From JBBDJB01 sp040880125 (GTDB lineage: Bacteria > Planctomycetota > Planctomycetia > Pirellulales > JBBDJB01), in contig JBBDJB010000059.1 of NCBI GenBank assembly GCA_040880125.1, forward strand, positions 1-59,763: a stretch of DNA of 59,763 nucleotides, read 5' to 3'. Position numbers and translations under genes: made by a program. The notes below the pieces were generated by a model that saw only the letters and a program-made list of their open reading frames with translations, had not been told where the DNA came from and searched no databases. Positions 35,283 through 45,201 of this stretch are shown piece after piece (position 1 is the stretch's first letter; each line of letters begins with the position of its first letter).

Positions 35283-36380
35283 ATGCATCACCAACTATCC
35301 GGCCGGAACGGTCGCTACGCTTGGGGCGCCTTTATATCGCTGGCAATCACCAGTTGCTTCGCGCCGAATCCAGCGGTCGCGCAGGAGAGCAGCCTGTCCG
35401 ATCAGCCGGGATTGATCTCGTCGCAGTTCATCTACGAGGAGGCGCCCTTCCCGCAGTGTCATGCCTCGACCATCGCCGAGACGCCGCAGGGGCTGGTGGC
35501 CGCCTGGTTTGGCGGCACGCATGAAAAGCACTCGGACGTCGGCATTTGGGTCTCGCGACATGTCGACGGGCAGTGGACTGCGCCGGTCGAAGTCGCCAAT
35601 GGCGTGCAGCACGCCGACAATCGCCACCCGTGCTGGAATCCGGTCTTGTACTACATGCCCGACGACCGGCTGCACCTGTTCTACAAGGTCGGCCCGAGCC
35701 CGAGCGATTGGTGGGGCATGTTGACCACCTCGCGTGACGGCGAGCGTTGGAGTTGGCCGCGTCGGCTGCCCGAGGACATCCTCGGCCCGGTGAAGAACAA
35801 GCCGGTGCTGTTGGAGGACGGCACTCTGGTTTGCCCCTCCAGCACGGAGCACGACGGTTGGCGGGTTCACTTTGAACTCACCGACGACGTGCGCGGCACA
35901 TGGAAGCGCATTGGCCCGGTCAACGACGGCGCAGAGTTCGGCGCGATCCAGCCGACGATTCTTCAGCACGGTGGCGGCAAACTGCAGGCCCTGTGTCGGA
36001 GCCAGCAGGGTCGCATTACTCAGACTTGGTCCGAGGACGGCGGGCAAACTTGGGGGCCGATGACCGCGACCGATCTGCCCAACCCCAATGCCGGCATCGA
36101 TGCGGTGACGCTGGCCGACCGGCGGCATTTACTCGTCTACAACCACACTCTGCGCGGCCGCAGCCCGCTGAACGTGGCGATTTCCACCGACGGCCGACAG
36201 TGGCAGAGCGCATTGGTGCTGGAAAACGAGCCGGGTGAGTACTCCTATCCGGCGGTCATTCAGGCCGACGACGGCCGGGTCCATGTCACCTATACATGGA
36301 AACGCCGCCGCATCAAGCACGCCGTGATTGATCCGGAGCGACTTGAGCCTCGCGAGCTCTCCGGCGACCGCCAGCAGTGA
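35283..36380 (+). CDS. Secreted sialidase-like (BNR-repeat) protein
   Basis: Protein of 365 residues with a signal peptide (about 1-34, cut after AVA). The six-bladed sialidase-type fold is suggested by Asp-box motifs: SRDGERWSW (about 150), SEDGGQTWG (about 250) and STDGRQWQS (about 301). Also typical are AAWFGGTHEKHSDVGIWVS and NRHPCWNPVL near the N-terminus. These match the planctomycete exo-alpha-sialidase-like group, many of whose substrates are unknown. An FRIP-type arginine motif is not obvious, so true sialidase activity is uncertain. It follows the FG-GAP gene by 44 bases. Confidence 0.82.
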   Translation: MHHQLSGRNGRYAWGAFISLAITSCFAPNPAVAQESSLSDQPGLISSQFIYEEAPFPQCHASTIAETPQGLVAAWFGGTHEKHSDVGIWVSRHVDGQWTAPVEVANGVQHADNRHPCWNPVLYYMPDDRLHLFYKVGPSPSDWWGMLTTSRDGERWSWPRRLPEDILGPVKNKPVLLEDGTLVCPSSTEHDGWRVHFELTDDVRGTWKRIGPVNDGAEFGAIQPTILQHGGGKLQALCRSQQGRITQTWSEDGGQTWGPMTATDLPNPNAGIDAVTLADRRHLLVYNHTLRGRSPLNVAISTDGRQWQSALVLENEPGEYSYPAVIQADDGRVHVTYTWKRRRIKHAVIDPERLEPRELSGDRQQ

Positions 36381-36592
36381 ACGCCCCGCTTCATCGCTTC
36401 GGACGCACAAAGCGTCCCGGGAAACGTCGAGCAGCCGGCGCCGCGACGTGACCCAGGCGAAAGGCATTCCAGATGCTGCACGCTTCCGCCGGCAAGGTTA
36501 TACTGGATGGTCTCACCACGCGTGCCGCCGACCGGTGGTCGGCGACGTCTCACATACAACCCGATACTCTCCCCATATCGACGAGTTGTCCC

Positions 36593-39568
36593 ATGCTCAA
36601 GCCTCTGAGTCCGGTCCTACTGATGCGCTGCCTGCTGCTGTGCCTTCCGCTATCGTTTGCTGCGTCGGCAACCGCGGCCGAGGCGGGCGTGCCCGAGTGG
36701 ATTTGGGCCACGCGCCCTGCGCAGCCAAACCAGACGGCCTTGTTCCGCAAGACGTTCGACGTCACCGCGCCGGTCAAGTCGGCACGGCTGGTGATCTCGT
36801 GCGACAATGAACTGGTGGCTTTTCTCAACGGCCGACGCGTGGCACGCAGCGACCAATGGCAGCAGCCGGTCGGAGTTAACGTGGGCCAGCGCCTTCGCGA
36901 AGGTGAAAATGTCCTGGTGGTGCGCGGGGCAAACGACGCCAGCAATACCGCCGGATTGCTGGCCGTGTTGACTCTCGAGCTTGAAGACGGCCAGACGCAG
37001 ACGGTCGTCACCGATGCAACCTGGAAGGCGACAGCCGAGGCAGACCGCGGCTGGCAACGCGCCGGTTTCGACGACTCCGGCTGGAGTAGCGCCGTCGCAC
37101 TGGGCAAGCTCGGCGCGGCCCCGTGGGGCGCACTCGCACTGGACGGCTCGCCTCCGCCCGGCGAGCAGGCGACGTCCACGTCCGATATTCAGACCCTGGA
37201 TGGGTTTCGCGTAGAGCTCCTGTATTCTGTCCCGAAAGATGATCAGGGCTCGTGGGTCTCGATGACACCCGACTCGAAAGGGCGGCTCATCTGCAGCGAT
37301 CAGTACGGCGGGCTGTTCCGCATTACCCCGGGCGCAGACCAGGCGTCGACGCGCGTCGAACCGCTCTCGGTCGAGATCGGACAATCGCAGGGCATGCTCT
37401 TCGTCGGCGATGATCTTTACGTGACGGTCAATGGCGACGCCGCCGAGGGAAGCGGCTTCTACCGCGTCCGTGATACCGACGGCGACGACCAGTTCGACGA
37501 GGTCAAGCTGCTCAAGCGGTTGCGAGGCGGCGGTGAGCACGGGCCGCATGCGATCCGACAAGGTCCGGACGGCGCGCTGTACGTCATCGCCGGCAATCAC
37601 ACGCAGCCCCCCGATGCGCTCGCGGACGACTCACCGCACCGTAACTTCGCCGAGGATCTGCTGCTGAAGCGTAATCCCGACGGCGGTGGGCATGCCACAG
37701 GCATTATGGCTCCCGCCGGGTGGATCGCCCGCACCGACGCAGAAGGCGAGTCGTGGGAGCTGTTCTGCGCCGGATTTCGCAATCCCTACGACATGGATTT
37801 CAACATGGACGGGGAGCTGTTCACCTACGACGCCGATATGGAGTGGGACACTGGGGCTCCGTGGTATCGCCCGACGCGAATCAATCACGCCGTCTCCGGC
37901 GGCGAGTTCGGCTGGCGATACGGCACCGGCAAATGGCCGGAGTACTATGCCGACAGCCTGGGTGCGGTGGTGGATATTGGCCTCGGCTCGCCCACGGGAA
38001 TCGCCTTTGGGACCGGCGCAAAGTTTCCGGCGCGGTATCAGCGGGCGCTATTCATTCTCGACTGGACTTATGGAAAGATTTACGCCGTACACCTGCGGCC
38101 GGACGGAGCTAGCTATACCGGAAGTTTTGAAACGCTCGTCGCAGGCCGTCCCCTGCCGGTGACCGACGTGGCGATCAATCCGGCCGACGGCGCCCTGTAC
38201 TTCACGATCGGCGGACGGCGGACGCAGTCGGGGCTGTACCGTGTCACCTACACCGGCAGCGAGCCGACCGACGCGGCCGGTCCCGTCGAGGACGAAGCGG
38301 CGTCACAGGCCCGAGCGCTGCGGCACAACCTGGAGTCGTTTCACGGGCGCACTGATCCGGCAGCCGTCGAGACGGCCTGGCCGCACCTGAACAGCACCGA
38401 CCGCTACATTCGCTATGCGGCTCGCATTGCCGTCGAGCATCAGCCGGTGGATTCGTGGCAAGAGAAGGCGCTGGCCGAAACGCGCACCATCGCGTCCACC
38501 CAGGCGCTGTTGGCGCTGACTCGGTGCGGCCCGGAGTCGCTTCAATCCGAGGTGCTGGCGAAGCTCAACGGTCTGCCGCTGACGCGGATGAATGAGCAGC
38601 AGACGCTCGAGGCGCTGCGTGCGTATCAACTGGCGTTCATCCGTATGGGCGGGAAGACGTCCGCGGACGTGACGTCCGTCGTGGAAAAGCTTAACCCGCT
38701 GTATCCCGGGGAGAGCCTGCTGGTCAATCGCGAGTTGTGCCGGATGCTGGTCTACCTCGAAGCGCCCGCCGTGATCGAGCGATCGCTGCAGATGCTGCAA
38801 GACGCCCGCACGCAGCAGGACCAGATGTTCTACGTCTTCGTGCTACGAAACCTGAGCGAAGGCTGGACGCTCGACCAGCGGCGGGCGTTCTTCAGTTGGC
38901 TCAACCTGGCCGAGGAGAAGTACCAGGGCGGCAACAGCTTTACGAAGTTTGTCCAGCAGATCCGCCGCGACGCCTTGGAGACGATGCCTGACGAACAGCG
39001 GCAGGCACTGGAGGAAGTGATCGAGGGCCGCAGCAGCGTGGAAGTCGTACAACTGGAGACGACGCGGCAGTACGTCCACAACTGGCAGATGGAGGATCTC
39101 GCTCCGCTGCTCGACCAGGTAGAGACCGGTCGTTCCTTCGAACGAGGTAAGCTCGCGTACGACGCGGCTCAGTGCGGCAAGTGCCACCGCTTTGCTGGCG
39201 ACGGGGGCGCGACCGGGCCGGACATCACCGGAGTTGGCAATCGCTTCAGTCCGGAGTATTTGCTCGAAGCGCTGATCGTGCCCGAGAAGGTTATTTCCGA
39301 TCAGTATCAAAACACGGTCCTGGCGACCGGCGACGGTGAGGTGATCGTGGGACGGATCATTGAGGAAAATGACGATGTAATCCGAATTCGCACCAGCCCA
39401 TTCGCCACCGAGCTGACCGAGATCCGCAAAGATAACATCGAGCAGCGGCAGCCGGCCAGCAGCTCAGAGATGCCCACCGGGCTGATCAACGTACTGACGC
39501 AGGAGGAGATCCTCGACATGATCGCGTATCTCCGTTCCGGCGGGAATCCGCAGGACATGGGCAACTGA
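36593..39568 (+). CDS. PVC-type heme-binding CxxCH protein (propeller plus cytochrome c)
   Basis: Protein of 991 residues. The ATG at 36593 begins a signal peptide (MRCLLLCLPLSFAASATAAEA region); the frame is open to 36473. Order: galactose-binding-like N-terminal domain (about 27-180, ALFRKTFDVTAPVKSARLV), then a soluble-glucose-dehydrogenase-like propeller (about 190-560, DGFRVELLYSVP, GGGEHGPHAIRQGPDG). HEAT-like helices follow (about 580-840). A C-terminal cytochrome c domain carries CGKCH at 861-865 and the planctomycete motif GPDITGVGNRFSPEYLLEAL. An extracytoplasmic redox role, perhaps sugar oxidation, is inferred. The next gene starts 41 bases on. Confidence 0.9.
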   Translation: MLKPLSPVLLMRCLLLCLPLSFAASATAAEAGVPEWIWATRPAQPNQTALFRKTFDVTAPVKSARLVISCDNELVAFLNGRRVARSDQWQQPVGVNVGQRLREGENVLVVRGANDASNTAGLLAVLTLELEDGQTQTVVTDATWKATAEADRGWQRAGFDDSGWSSAVALGKLGAAPWGALALDGSPPPGEQATSTSDIQTLDGFRVELLYSVPKDDQGSWVSMTPDSKGRLICSDQYGGLFRITPGADQASTRVEPLSVEIGQSQGMLFVGDDLYVTVNGDAAEGSGFYRVRDTDGDDQFDEVKLLKRLRGGGEHGPHAIRQGPDGALYVIAGNHTQPPDALADDSPHRNFAEDLLLKRNPDGGGHATGIMAPAGWIARTDAEGESWELFCAGFRNPYDMDFNMDGELFTYDADMEWDTGAPWYRPTRINHAVSGGEFGWRYGTGKWPEYYADSLGAVVDIGLGSPTGIAFGTGAKFPARYQRALFILDWTYGKIYAVHLRPDGASYTGSFETLVAGRPLPVTDVAINPADGALYFTIGGRRTQSGLYRVTYTGSEPTDAAGPVEDEAASQARALRHNLESFHGRTDPAAVETAWPHLNSTDRYIRYAARIAVEHQPVDSWQEKALAETRTIASTQALLALTRCGPESLQSEVLAKLNGLPLTRMNEQQTLEALRAYQLAFIRMGGKTSADVTSVVEKLNPLYPGESLLVNRELCRMLVYLEAPAVIERSLQMLQDARTQQDQMFYVFVLRNLSEGWTLDQRRAFFSWLNLAEEKYQGGNSFTKFVQQIRRDALETMPDEQRQALEEVIEGRSSVEVVQLETTRQYVHNWQMEDLAPLLDQVETGRSFERGKLAYDAAQCGKCHRFAGDGGATGPDITGVGNRFSPEYLLEALIVPEKVISDQYQNTVLATGDGEVIVGRIIEENDDVIRIRTSPFATELTEIRKDNIEQRQPASSSEMPTGLINVLTQEEILDMIAYLRSGGNPQDMGN

Positions 39569-39609
39569 GCGGCGCCCTTCGCCCGACACTTCCAAACAGG
39601 CAATCGCTG

Positions 39610-42600
39610 ATGGCACGTCAGACGCGCAACGCGGCGGCCTGGACGCTGCTGGTCGGTTGCGCGCTGTTCTGCCTGACGGTGCTAGCGGCGAATCTCTGCC
39701 ACGGCCAGGAAGTCGACGAGTCGAAGGGCGCGTTTGAGCCGCAGTACGCGCCGGGTCTAGTCGCCGGCTATCGAGACGCTGCCGGCGGCACAGCACGGCG
39801 GGTCGACCCACAGATTGCGTTCACGTGGCGGCAATCGCACCCCGACCAGCGGCTTTCGGCCGGTCCCTTCCACGTGCGCTGGGCGGGCCTGCTGCACACG
39901 CAGATGCCAGGCGAGTACATTCTACGCGCCCACGTCTCGGGGCGCGTCACAATCACAGTCGCCGGCGAGCGTGTGATCGACGGCACGCAGGAGGAAACTG
40001 GCTGGATTGCAACGGCGCCGCTCCACCTGGATTTCGGCTATCACCCGCTGGAAGTCGAATTTGAAGCGATCGGCGATTCGCCCCGGTTGGGGCTCTTCTG
40101 GACAGGGCCGCGGTTTTCGCTGGAGCCGATCACGGCACGATGGCTGATGCACGATCCGGCCCAGGCGCCACCCGCGGACTTCGAGGCCGGTCGCGAACTG
40201 GTCCGCGCCCTCCGCTGTGGAGCCTGTCACGAACTGTCCACCGGTGCCGAGCCACTTCCCGCGGCGGCGCTCGAACGGCTGTCGGGCAATATCTCCGCCG
40301 CCTGGCTGCATCGTTGGCTCACCAAAAGCGCGGTCACCAAACCGGAAGGATCGAATCGGGCGATGCGCCGGATGCCGCACTTCGCTTTAAGCGATCGTGA
40401 CGCCGCGGCTATCACGGCCTACTTGCTGCAGGCTTCGGCCGATCCGGGTGACGATGACGGGCGGGACGCGAACGAGATTAGTTCGCCTGGTGGCAATCGC
40501 CGCCGCGGCGAGCGACTCCTGGTCACGATCGGCTGCCTGGCCTGCCACACCGACGGTGAGTTGGGCAGTAGCGGTCTGTTCGGCGGTGGCGACCTCAGCG
40601 ACGTCGCCGCCAAGCGGCCGGCTAACTTTTTCGCGCGGTGGCTATCCAATCCGTCGCAGATCAACTCTGACCACCGCATGCCGGTCTTCCGCCTCAGTGA
40701 CAAGGAGCGGAACGATCTGGCGGCGTATCTGGTGACGCGCATGCCGGCGCGCCAAGCCGATCGCCCCACTGCTCCGGCGGCCTCAGCCACTGACAAGCTG
40801 CTCGCCGACGGCCGGCGACTGGTCGCGGAGCATCGTTGCGGAGCATGTCATCGACTTCCGTCCGATGCTCCTCCGCCGACAACCGCTCAATTGAAGCCCC
40901 TCAACGCAAACTCCGATTTTTACGCGAGCTGCCTGGGCGATCCGCACGAGCAGTCCGGTCGGCCGGGTTACGCTCTGGCGGGTACGCAGCGCTCTGCAAT
41001 TGAGCGATACCTCCGCGAAGCGGCTTCCGGCGCTCCGAAGCGTCCGACACTACGCGATGGCCGCGCGATCCTGGCGGAGCACAACTGTCTGGCGTGTCAC
41101 GCCCGGGGATCGGCGGGAGGGCTCGCCGAGCAATTGCCCGACGTCGCCCAAGCTTACCCCGAACTGTCGCCGCGACTGCCGACGCTTTCGCCTCCACCGC
41201 TCGATAGCGTGGGCGACAAGATGCACGAGGCGGCGCTGGCGGCGGCTATCACCGGCGAGCAGGACCCGCTTCGCCCCTGGCTGGCGGTGCGGATGCCGAA
41301 GTTCGACCTGTCGTCCGAGGAGGTCAAGGCCGTTTCGCAATTCTTCATTGATGTTGACCGCATCCCCGCACATCTGGCGATTGCACCACGCGAGGCGACT
41401 TCGGACGTGCTTTCGGTCGGCCCGCGGCTGGTGACGTCCGAAGGCTTTGGCTGCACGAGCTGTCACCAGATCGGCAGCAGCAAGCCGGTGGACGTCCAGC
41501 CAGGGGCTGACGGGCCAGACCTATCGATGCTCAGCGAGCGGATTCGCCGGCCGTGGTTCGACCGCTGGGTCCGCGATCCGGCCCGCATTGTGCCGCGAAT
41601 GGAAATGCCCGCGGTGCAGATCGCCGTCGAGGGCGTGCTGGAGAACGATCTATCGCTGCAACTTGCCGGCGTGTGGCGCGTGCTTAACGAGCCGGGCTTC
41701 GAGCCGCCGGCCCCCGGAGCGATTCGCACGCTGCGCCGCCGCAATCTGTCGCACGCAGACGAACCGGCCGCCCTGCTGCTCGACAACGTGGAGCTGGGCG
41801 AGAAGACGTTCGTCAAGCCGGTTGTGGTGGCGCTCCCCAACCGGCACAACGTGCTGTTCGATTTAGAAACGCAGCGGCTGACCGGCTGGTGGCTGGGTGA
41901 CGCCGCCAAACAACACACGCGGGCGAAGTATTGGTATTGGCAGGCCGCGGGAACACCGCTGGCCTCTTTCGATCGCGACGGTAGCGAGCTAGCGCTGATG
42001 GGGGGCGATACCCTCTTCACGCCGCAGTTGAACTCGGCCCTTCCGCCGGAGTTGGACGCCTGGGAACTGATCCCCGGCGGCGTTCGCTGGAGCCGGCGAT
42101 TAAGCTTCCGATCGAATGCGGCGGGTGAGGTGGCGAAAATCACCGCCGTCACCGCAGTCGAGACGTACACAGCCTTGCCCTCATCTCACGTCGCGGAATC
42201 AAGCGGCTTTCGCCGGCATGTTCGCATCACTGGAGTTCCGTCTCCTATGGCGGTCGTGCTGTTTCCGCTTCCAGCGGGCGCCGAAGTTGACTCCACCGGG
42301 CGAATTGCCTCCTCCATCCCACCGGGCAGGTGGCAGTTACAGATGATCAGCGACGACGTGCGCTTCAACACCGAGCTAGTCGGTCGTGTCACGATTCCAC
42401 GTAAACCCGATGGCACGGCCGAGGTCACGCTCCAGTACACAACCCGCTGGCCGGTGGACCGCTTCGTCAATGAGCCGCCGGAATTGCCGCCGCGGCCGGC
42501 GAAGATGCTGGAGCTGGCACCAGGTTTTGAGACGACCCGGCTGCCGCTGCGTTCGGAGATTATGCCTACCGGCTTGGCTTGGCGTCGGGACGGAAAACTG

Positions 42601-43899
42601 GTTGTCGCTTCACTCAAGGGCCGCATTTGGCTGGCGGACGACAGTGACGGCGACGAGCTGGAGGATCGATTGACGCTCGTCGCCGACGGCTTCTCCGCAC
42701 CGTACGGCGTGAACACTACGCGGCTGCCGGATGGCCCGGAGGCGATCGACGTGGTCGATAAGTCGGCCCTGACGCGGTTGTACGACGACGACGGCGACGA
42801 GGCGGCCGATCGGGCGGAGACGCTCGTGGCCGGCTGGGGGCATTCGGAGGACTACCATGGCTGGATCGCAGGTCTGCCTCGTGACGACGCCGGCAATTAC
42901 TTCGTGGCGGTCTCGCAGCGCGGCGGCCCGACGGACCATCTGCGGGGCCGCATCCTGAGGCTCGCGCCACGCGCGCCGATGCCGGACATTCCACGCCGGT
43001 ACAGTATCGAAACTCTCAGCGTCGGCTCCCGCTTTCCGCTGGGCATCGCCCGCAATGCTCGCGGAGAGTTGTTCGTCTCCGATAACCAGGGCAACTACAC
43101 GCCGTTCAACGAGATCAATCACGTCGAGCAAGGCGACCATTTTGGCTTCTTGGCTCCGCAGGACTCCCGCGAGCAAAATGTGCTGCCGAAGAAGGGGCCG
43201 GCGGTGGCGATCCCGCATCCGTGGACCCGCAGCGTCAACGGCATTAGTTTTCTAGATACTCCGCCCGCGGTGCGGGAGAAGCTCGGTCGCGATCTGTTCG
43301 GTCCGTTTGAGGGCCACTTGGTCGGGTGCGACTACGATCCCCGGCGGCTTGTGCGGATCAGCCTGCAACAGGTCGACGGCCGGTACCAGGGGGCCGTGTA
43401 TCCGATGAGCTTGCCGCCGTCGGAGGACGAAGACGCCATGCTTGGCCCAATCGTCTGCCACGTCGCGCCCGACGGCGATCTGTACATCGGCGGCATTCGA
43501 GACAGCGCCTGGGGCGCCGGCCGCAATACGGGCGAGTTGCTTCGGCTCCGAATCCAAGACTTGCCGCCGGGCATCGCCGAGGTGCGCAGCGAAAGCGGCG
43601 GGCTGGTTGTCGAATTCACCCAGCCGCTCGAGGCGGCACGGTGGAGAGACCGCGACGCCTATTCGCTGGAGTCGTTCCGGCGGATCCCCACTCCGGCCTA
43701 CGGCGGGGACGACGTCGATCGCCGGCGCGAGTCGATCCAATCGATTGACACTGCGCCGGATGGCCGACAGGTGAAGCTCACCCTCGAGTCGATGCAGCCA
43801 GGCCGCGTCTATGAGCTCCGCGTGACGGGCCTCTCCGGGGAAGGGGAGCAGTTCTTTCCCGACCAGGCGTATTTCACCTATGGCCCGATCCCGCAGTGA
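39610..43899 (+). CDS. Giant pentaheme cytochrome with PA14 and propeller domains
   Basis: Protein of 1429 residues with a signal peptide (about 1-33). A PA14-like domain (about 45-175, FHVRWAGLLHTQMPGEYIL) is followed by five c-type heme sites: CGACH 203, CLACH 309, CGACH 410, CLACH 493, CTSCH 615. Candidate distal Met ligands occur in MPHFALSD, MPVFRLSD and MPKFDLSS. A beta-rich section without hemes (about 700-960) leads to a C-terminal propeller (about 970-1330, PTGLAWRRDGKLVVAS, FPLGIARNARGELFVSDNQG) and an Ig-like end. Carbohydrate-binding plus electron transfer in one chain suggests a secreted oxidase system. Co-transcription with the previous gene is likely. Confidence 0.88.
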   Translation: MARQTRNAAAWTLLVGCALFCLTVLAANLCHGQEVDESKGAFEPQYAPGLVAGYRDAAGGTARRVDPQIAFTWRQSHPDQRLSAGPFHVRWAGLLHTQMPGEYILRAHVSGRVTITVAGERVIDGTQEETGWIATAPLHLDFGYHPLEVEFEAIGDSPRLGLFWTGPRFSLEPITARWLMHDPAQAPPADFEAGRELVRALRCGACHELSTGAEPLPAAALERLSGNISAAWLHRWLTKSAVTKPEGSNRAMRRMPHFALSDRDAAAITAYLLQASADPGDDDGRDANEISSPGGNRRRGERLLVTIGCLACHTDGELGSSGLFGGGDLSDVAAKRPANFFARWLSNPSQINSDHRMPVFRLSDKERNDLAAYLVTRMPARQADRPTAPAASATDKLLADGRRLVAEHRCGACHRLPSDAPPPTTAQLKPLNANSDFYASCLGDPHEQSGRPGYALAGTQRSAIERYLREAASGAPKRPTLRDGRAILAEHNCLACHARGSAGGLAEQLPDVAQAYPELSPRLPTLSPPPLDSVGDKMHEAALAAAITGEQDPLRPWLAVRMPKFDLSSEEVKAVSQFFIDVDRIPAHLAIAPREATSDVLSVGPRLVTSEGFGCTSCHQIGSSKPVDVQPGADGPDLSMLSERIRRPWFDRWVRDPARIVPRMEMPAVQIAVEGVLENDLSLQLAGVWRVLNEPGFEPPAPGAIRTLRRRNLSHADEPAALLLDNVELGEKTFVKPVVVALPNRHNVLFDLETQRLTGWWLGDAAKQHTRAKYWYWQAAGTPLASFDRDGSELALMGGDTLFTPQLNSALPPELDAWELIPGGVRWSRRLSFRSNAAGEVAKITAVTAVETYTALPSSHVAESSGFRRHVRITGVPSPMAVVLFPLPAGAEVDSTGRIASSIPPGRWQLQMISDDVRFNTELVGRVTIPRKPDGTAEVTLQYTTRWPVDRFVNEPPELPPRPAKMLELAPGFETTRLPLRSEIMPTGLAWRRDGKLVVASLKGRIWLADDSDGDELEDRLTLVADGFSAPYGVNTTRLPDGPEAIDVVDKSALTRLYDDDGDEAADRAETLVAGWGHSEDYHGWIAGLPRDDAGNYFVAVSQRGGPTDHLRGRILRLAPRAPMPDIPRRYSIETLSVGSRFPLGIARNARGELFVSDNQGNYTPFNEINHVEQGDHFGFLAPQDSREQNVLPKKGPAVAIPHPWTRSVNGISFLDTPPAVREKLGRDLFGPFEGHLVGCDYDPRRLVRISLQQVDGRYQGAVYPMSLPPSEDEDAMLGPIVCHVAPDGDLYIGGIRDSAWGAGRNTGELLRLRIQDLPPGIAEVRSESGGLVVEFTQPLEAARWRDRDAYSLESFRRIPTPAYGGDDVDRRRESIQSIDTAPDGRQVKLTLESMQPGRVYELRVTGLSGEGEQFFPDQAYFTYGPIPQ

Positions 43900-43911
43900 C
43901 GCTGCGCCGCG

Positions 43912-45102
43912 TCAGCCGACCAGTTCGCGGAGCGCCTGTGACAGGTACTCCACGTGGCGCCGGGTGTTGTAGAGGTGACACGAGATGCGGACGAAACGCC
44001 GCCCGGCGAACTGAATGATCGGCGCCTCGATCCGGTAGCGGTGCCACAGCGCGTCGCGCAGCGGTAGTGGCTCTCCCGGCGGAAGCTCGGCACACACCAT
44101 CATCCCGTACCACCGCCGGTGATCCGCCAGCGGTGGGTATCCGCTCCACTGGTCGATCAAGTCGGCGCCGTAGGAGGCCAGAAAGTGCCCTCGCTCGCCG
44201 AGGGCTTCCACGCCGACCGACTCCACCAGGTCGATCGTCGGCGGAAGCGCTGCCAGGGCGGCGAAGTCGCGGGTTCCGGTCCAGAGGAACTCGTCCTGCC
44301 ACGAACGCGGCGCATCCGGTTCGAGGCGACCCCAGCTCAGGTTGAGCGGTTCCATCCCAGCTTGCCGGCGCGGGTGGACGTACAAGAACCCCGAGCCCAG
44401 CGGTCCGCTGAGCCACTTGTGACAACTGGCCGTGTAAAAATCGCATTCCAGGCGGTCCAGTTCCAGCGGCAATTGTCCGACGGCGTGCGGTCCATCAATG
44501 CAGACCGCCACGTCACGCTGCCGGCAGGAACGGCAGATCTCGCGAGCCGGCAGATGAAGCGCCGTCGGCGAAGTCACGTGGCTGAACACGACCAGCTTTG
44601 TGCGATCGGTAATTGCCGAGGTGATCGCCTCGACCACTTGCTGCGGGTCCTGCGGCGGAAACGGCAACTCGACCGTTCGCACCGTCGCACCTGCTCTCCG
44701 CGCTGCTCGATCCCATATGCGGCGGACCGCACCGTATTCGTGATCGGTTAACAGCACCTCGTCGCCGGGCACTAAGGAAAAGCTGCTGGCCACCGTGTTC
44801 ATGGCGAAGGTGGCGTTCTCTACCAACACGAGATTATCCGCGGCGGTGCGGACGAATCCGGCCAGACGCGCGATCGATTCACGCAGCGCGTCCTCGCGCT
44901 GCCGCACCAGCACGTCCATCGGCTGCTCGTCCAGGCGATCGAGCCAGTCGTGGCGGGCTTGCCGCACGGCCAGGGCAGGCGGTCCGAACGACCCGTGATT
45001 CAGGTACGTCGTGTCTGAACGAATCGACCATCGCGCGGCCCAGTCTTGCCAGTTGCGATCGTCTGCGTCGGGGGCTGCCACGTTCATCGGTGTATCAACC
45101 AT
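43912..45102 (-). CDS. PLP-dependent class V aminotransferase-like enzyme
   Basis: Protein of 396 residues. Fold type I with YLNHGSFGPPALAV at the start (isopenicillin N epimerase-like group), NATFAMNTVASSF for cofactor phosphate binding, VCIDGPHAVGQLPL and the Schiff-base lysine in TASCHKWLSGPLGSGFLYV (Lys229). Its substrate cannot be told; relatives include epimerases and cysteine desulfurase-like enzymes. The start could also be the second Met at residue 6. The 3' end is convergent with, and only 12 bases from, the giant cytochrome gene. No pathway partner is adjacent. Confidence 0.85.
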   Translation of the reverse strand: MVDTPMNVAAPDADDRNWQDWAARWSIRSDTTYLNHGSFGPPALAVRQARHDWLDRLDEQPMDVLVRQREDALRESIARLAGFVRTAADNLVLVENATFAMNTVASSFSLVPGDEVLLTDHEYGAVRRIWDRAARRAGATVRTVELPFPPQDPQQVVEAITSAITDRTKLVVFSHVTSPTALHLPAREICRSCRQRDVAVCIDGPHAVGQLPLELDRLECDFYTASCHKWLSGPLGSGFLYVHPRRQAGMEPLNLSWGRLEPDAPRSWQDEFLWTGTRDFAALAALPPTIDLVESVGVEALGERGHFLASYGADLIDQWSGYPPLADHRRWYGMMVCAELPPGEPLPLRDALWHRYRIEAPIIQFAGRRFVRISCHLYNTRRHVEYLSQALRELVG

Positions 45103-45201
45103 GGCGAAGAATCGTCTGGCGAGGAGTTGGTGCCGCTGCCGGGCCGCTCCCGCAGCGCCGCCACGAATGGAGAAGTCACCGGTGAGGCCGGAAAGGTTCG
45201 C

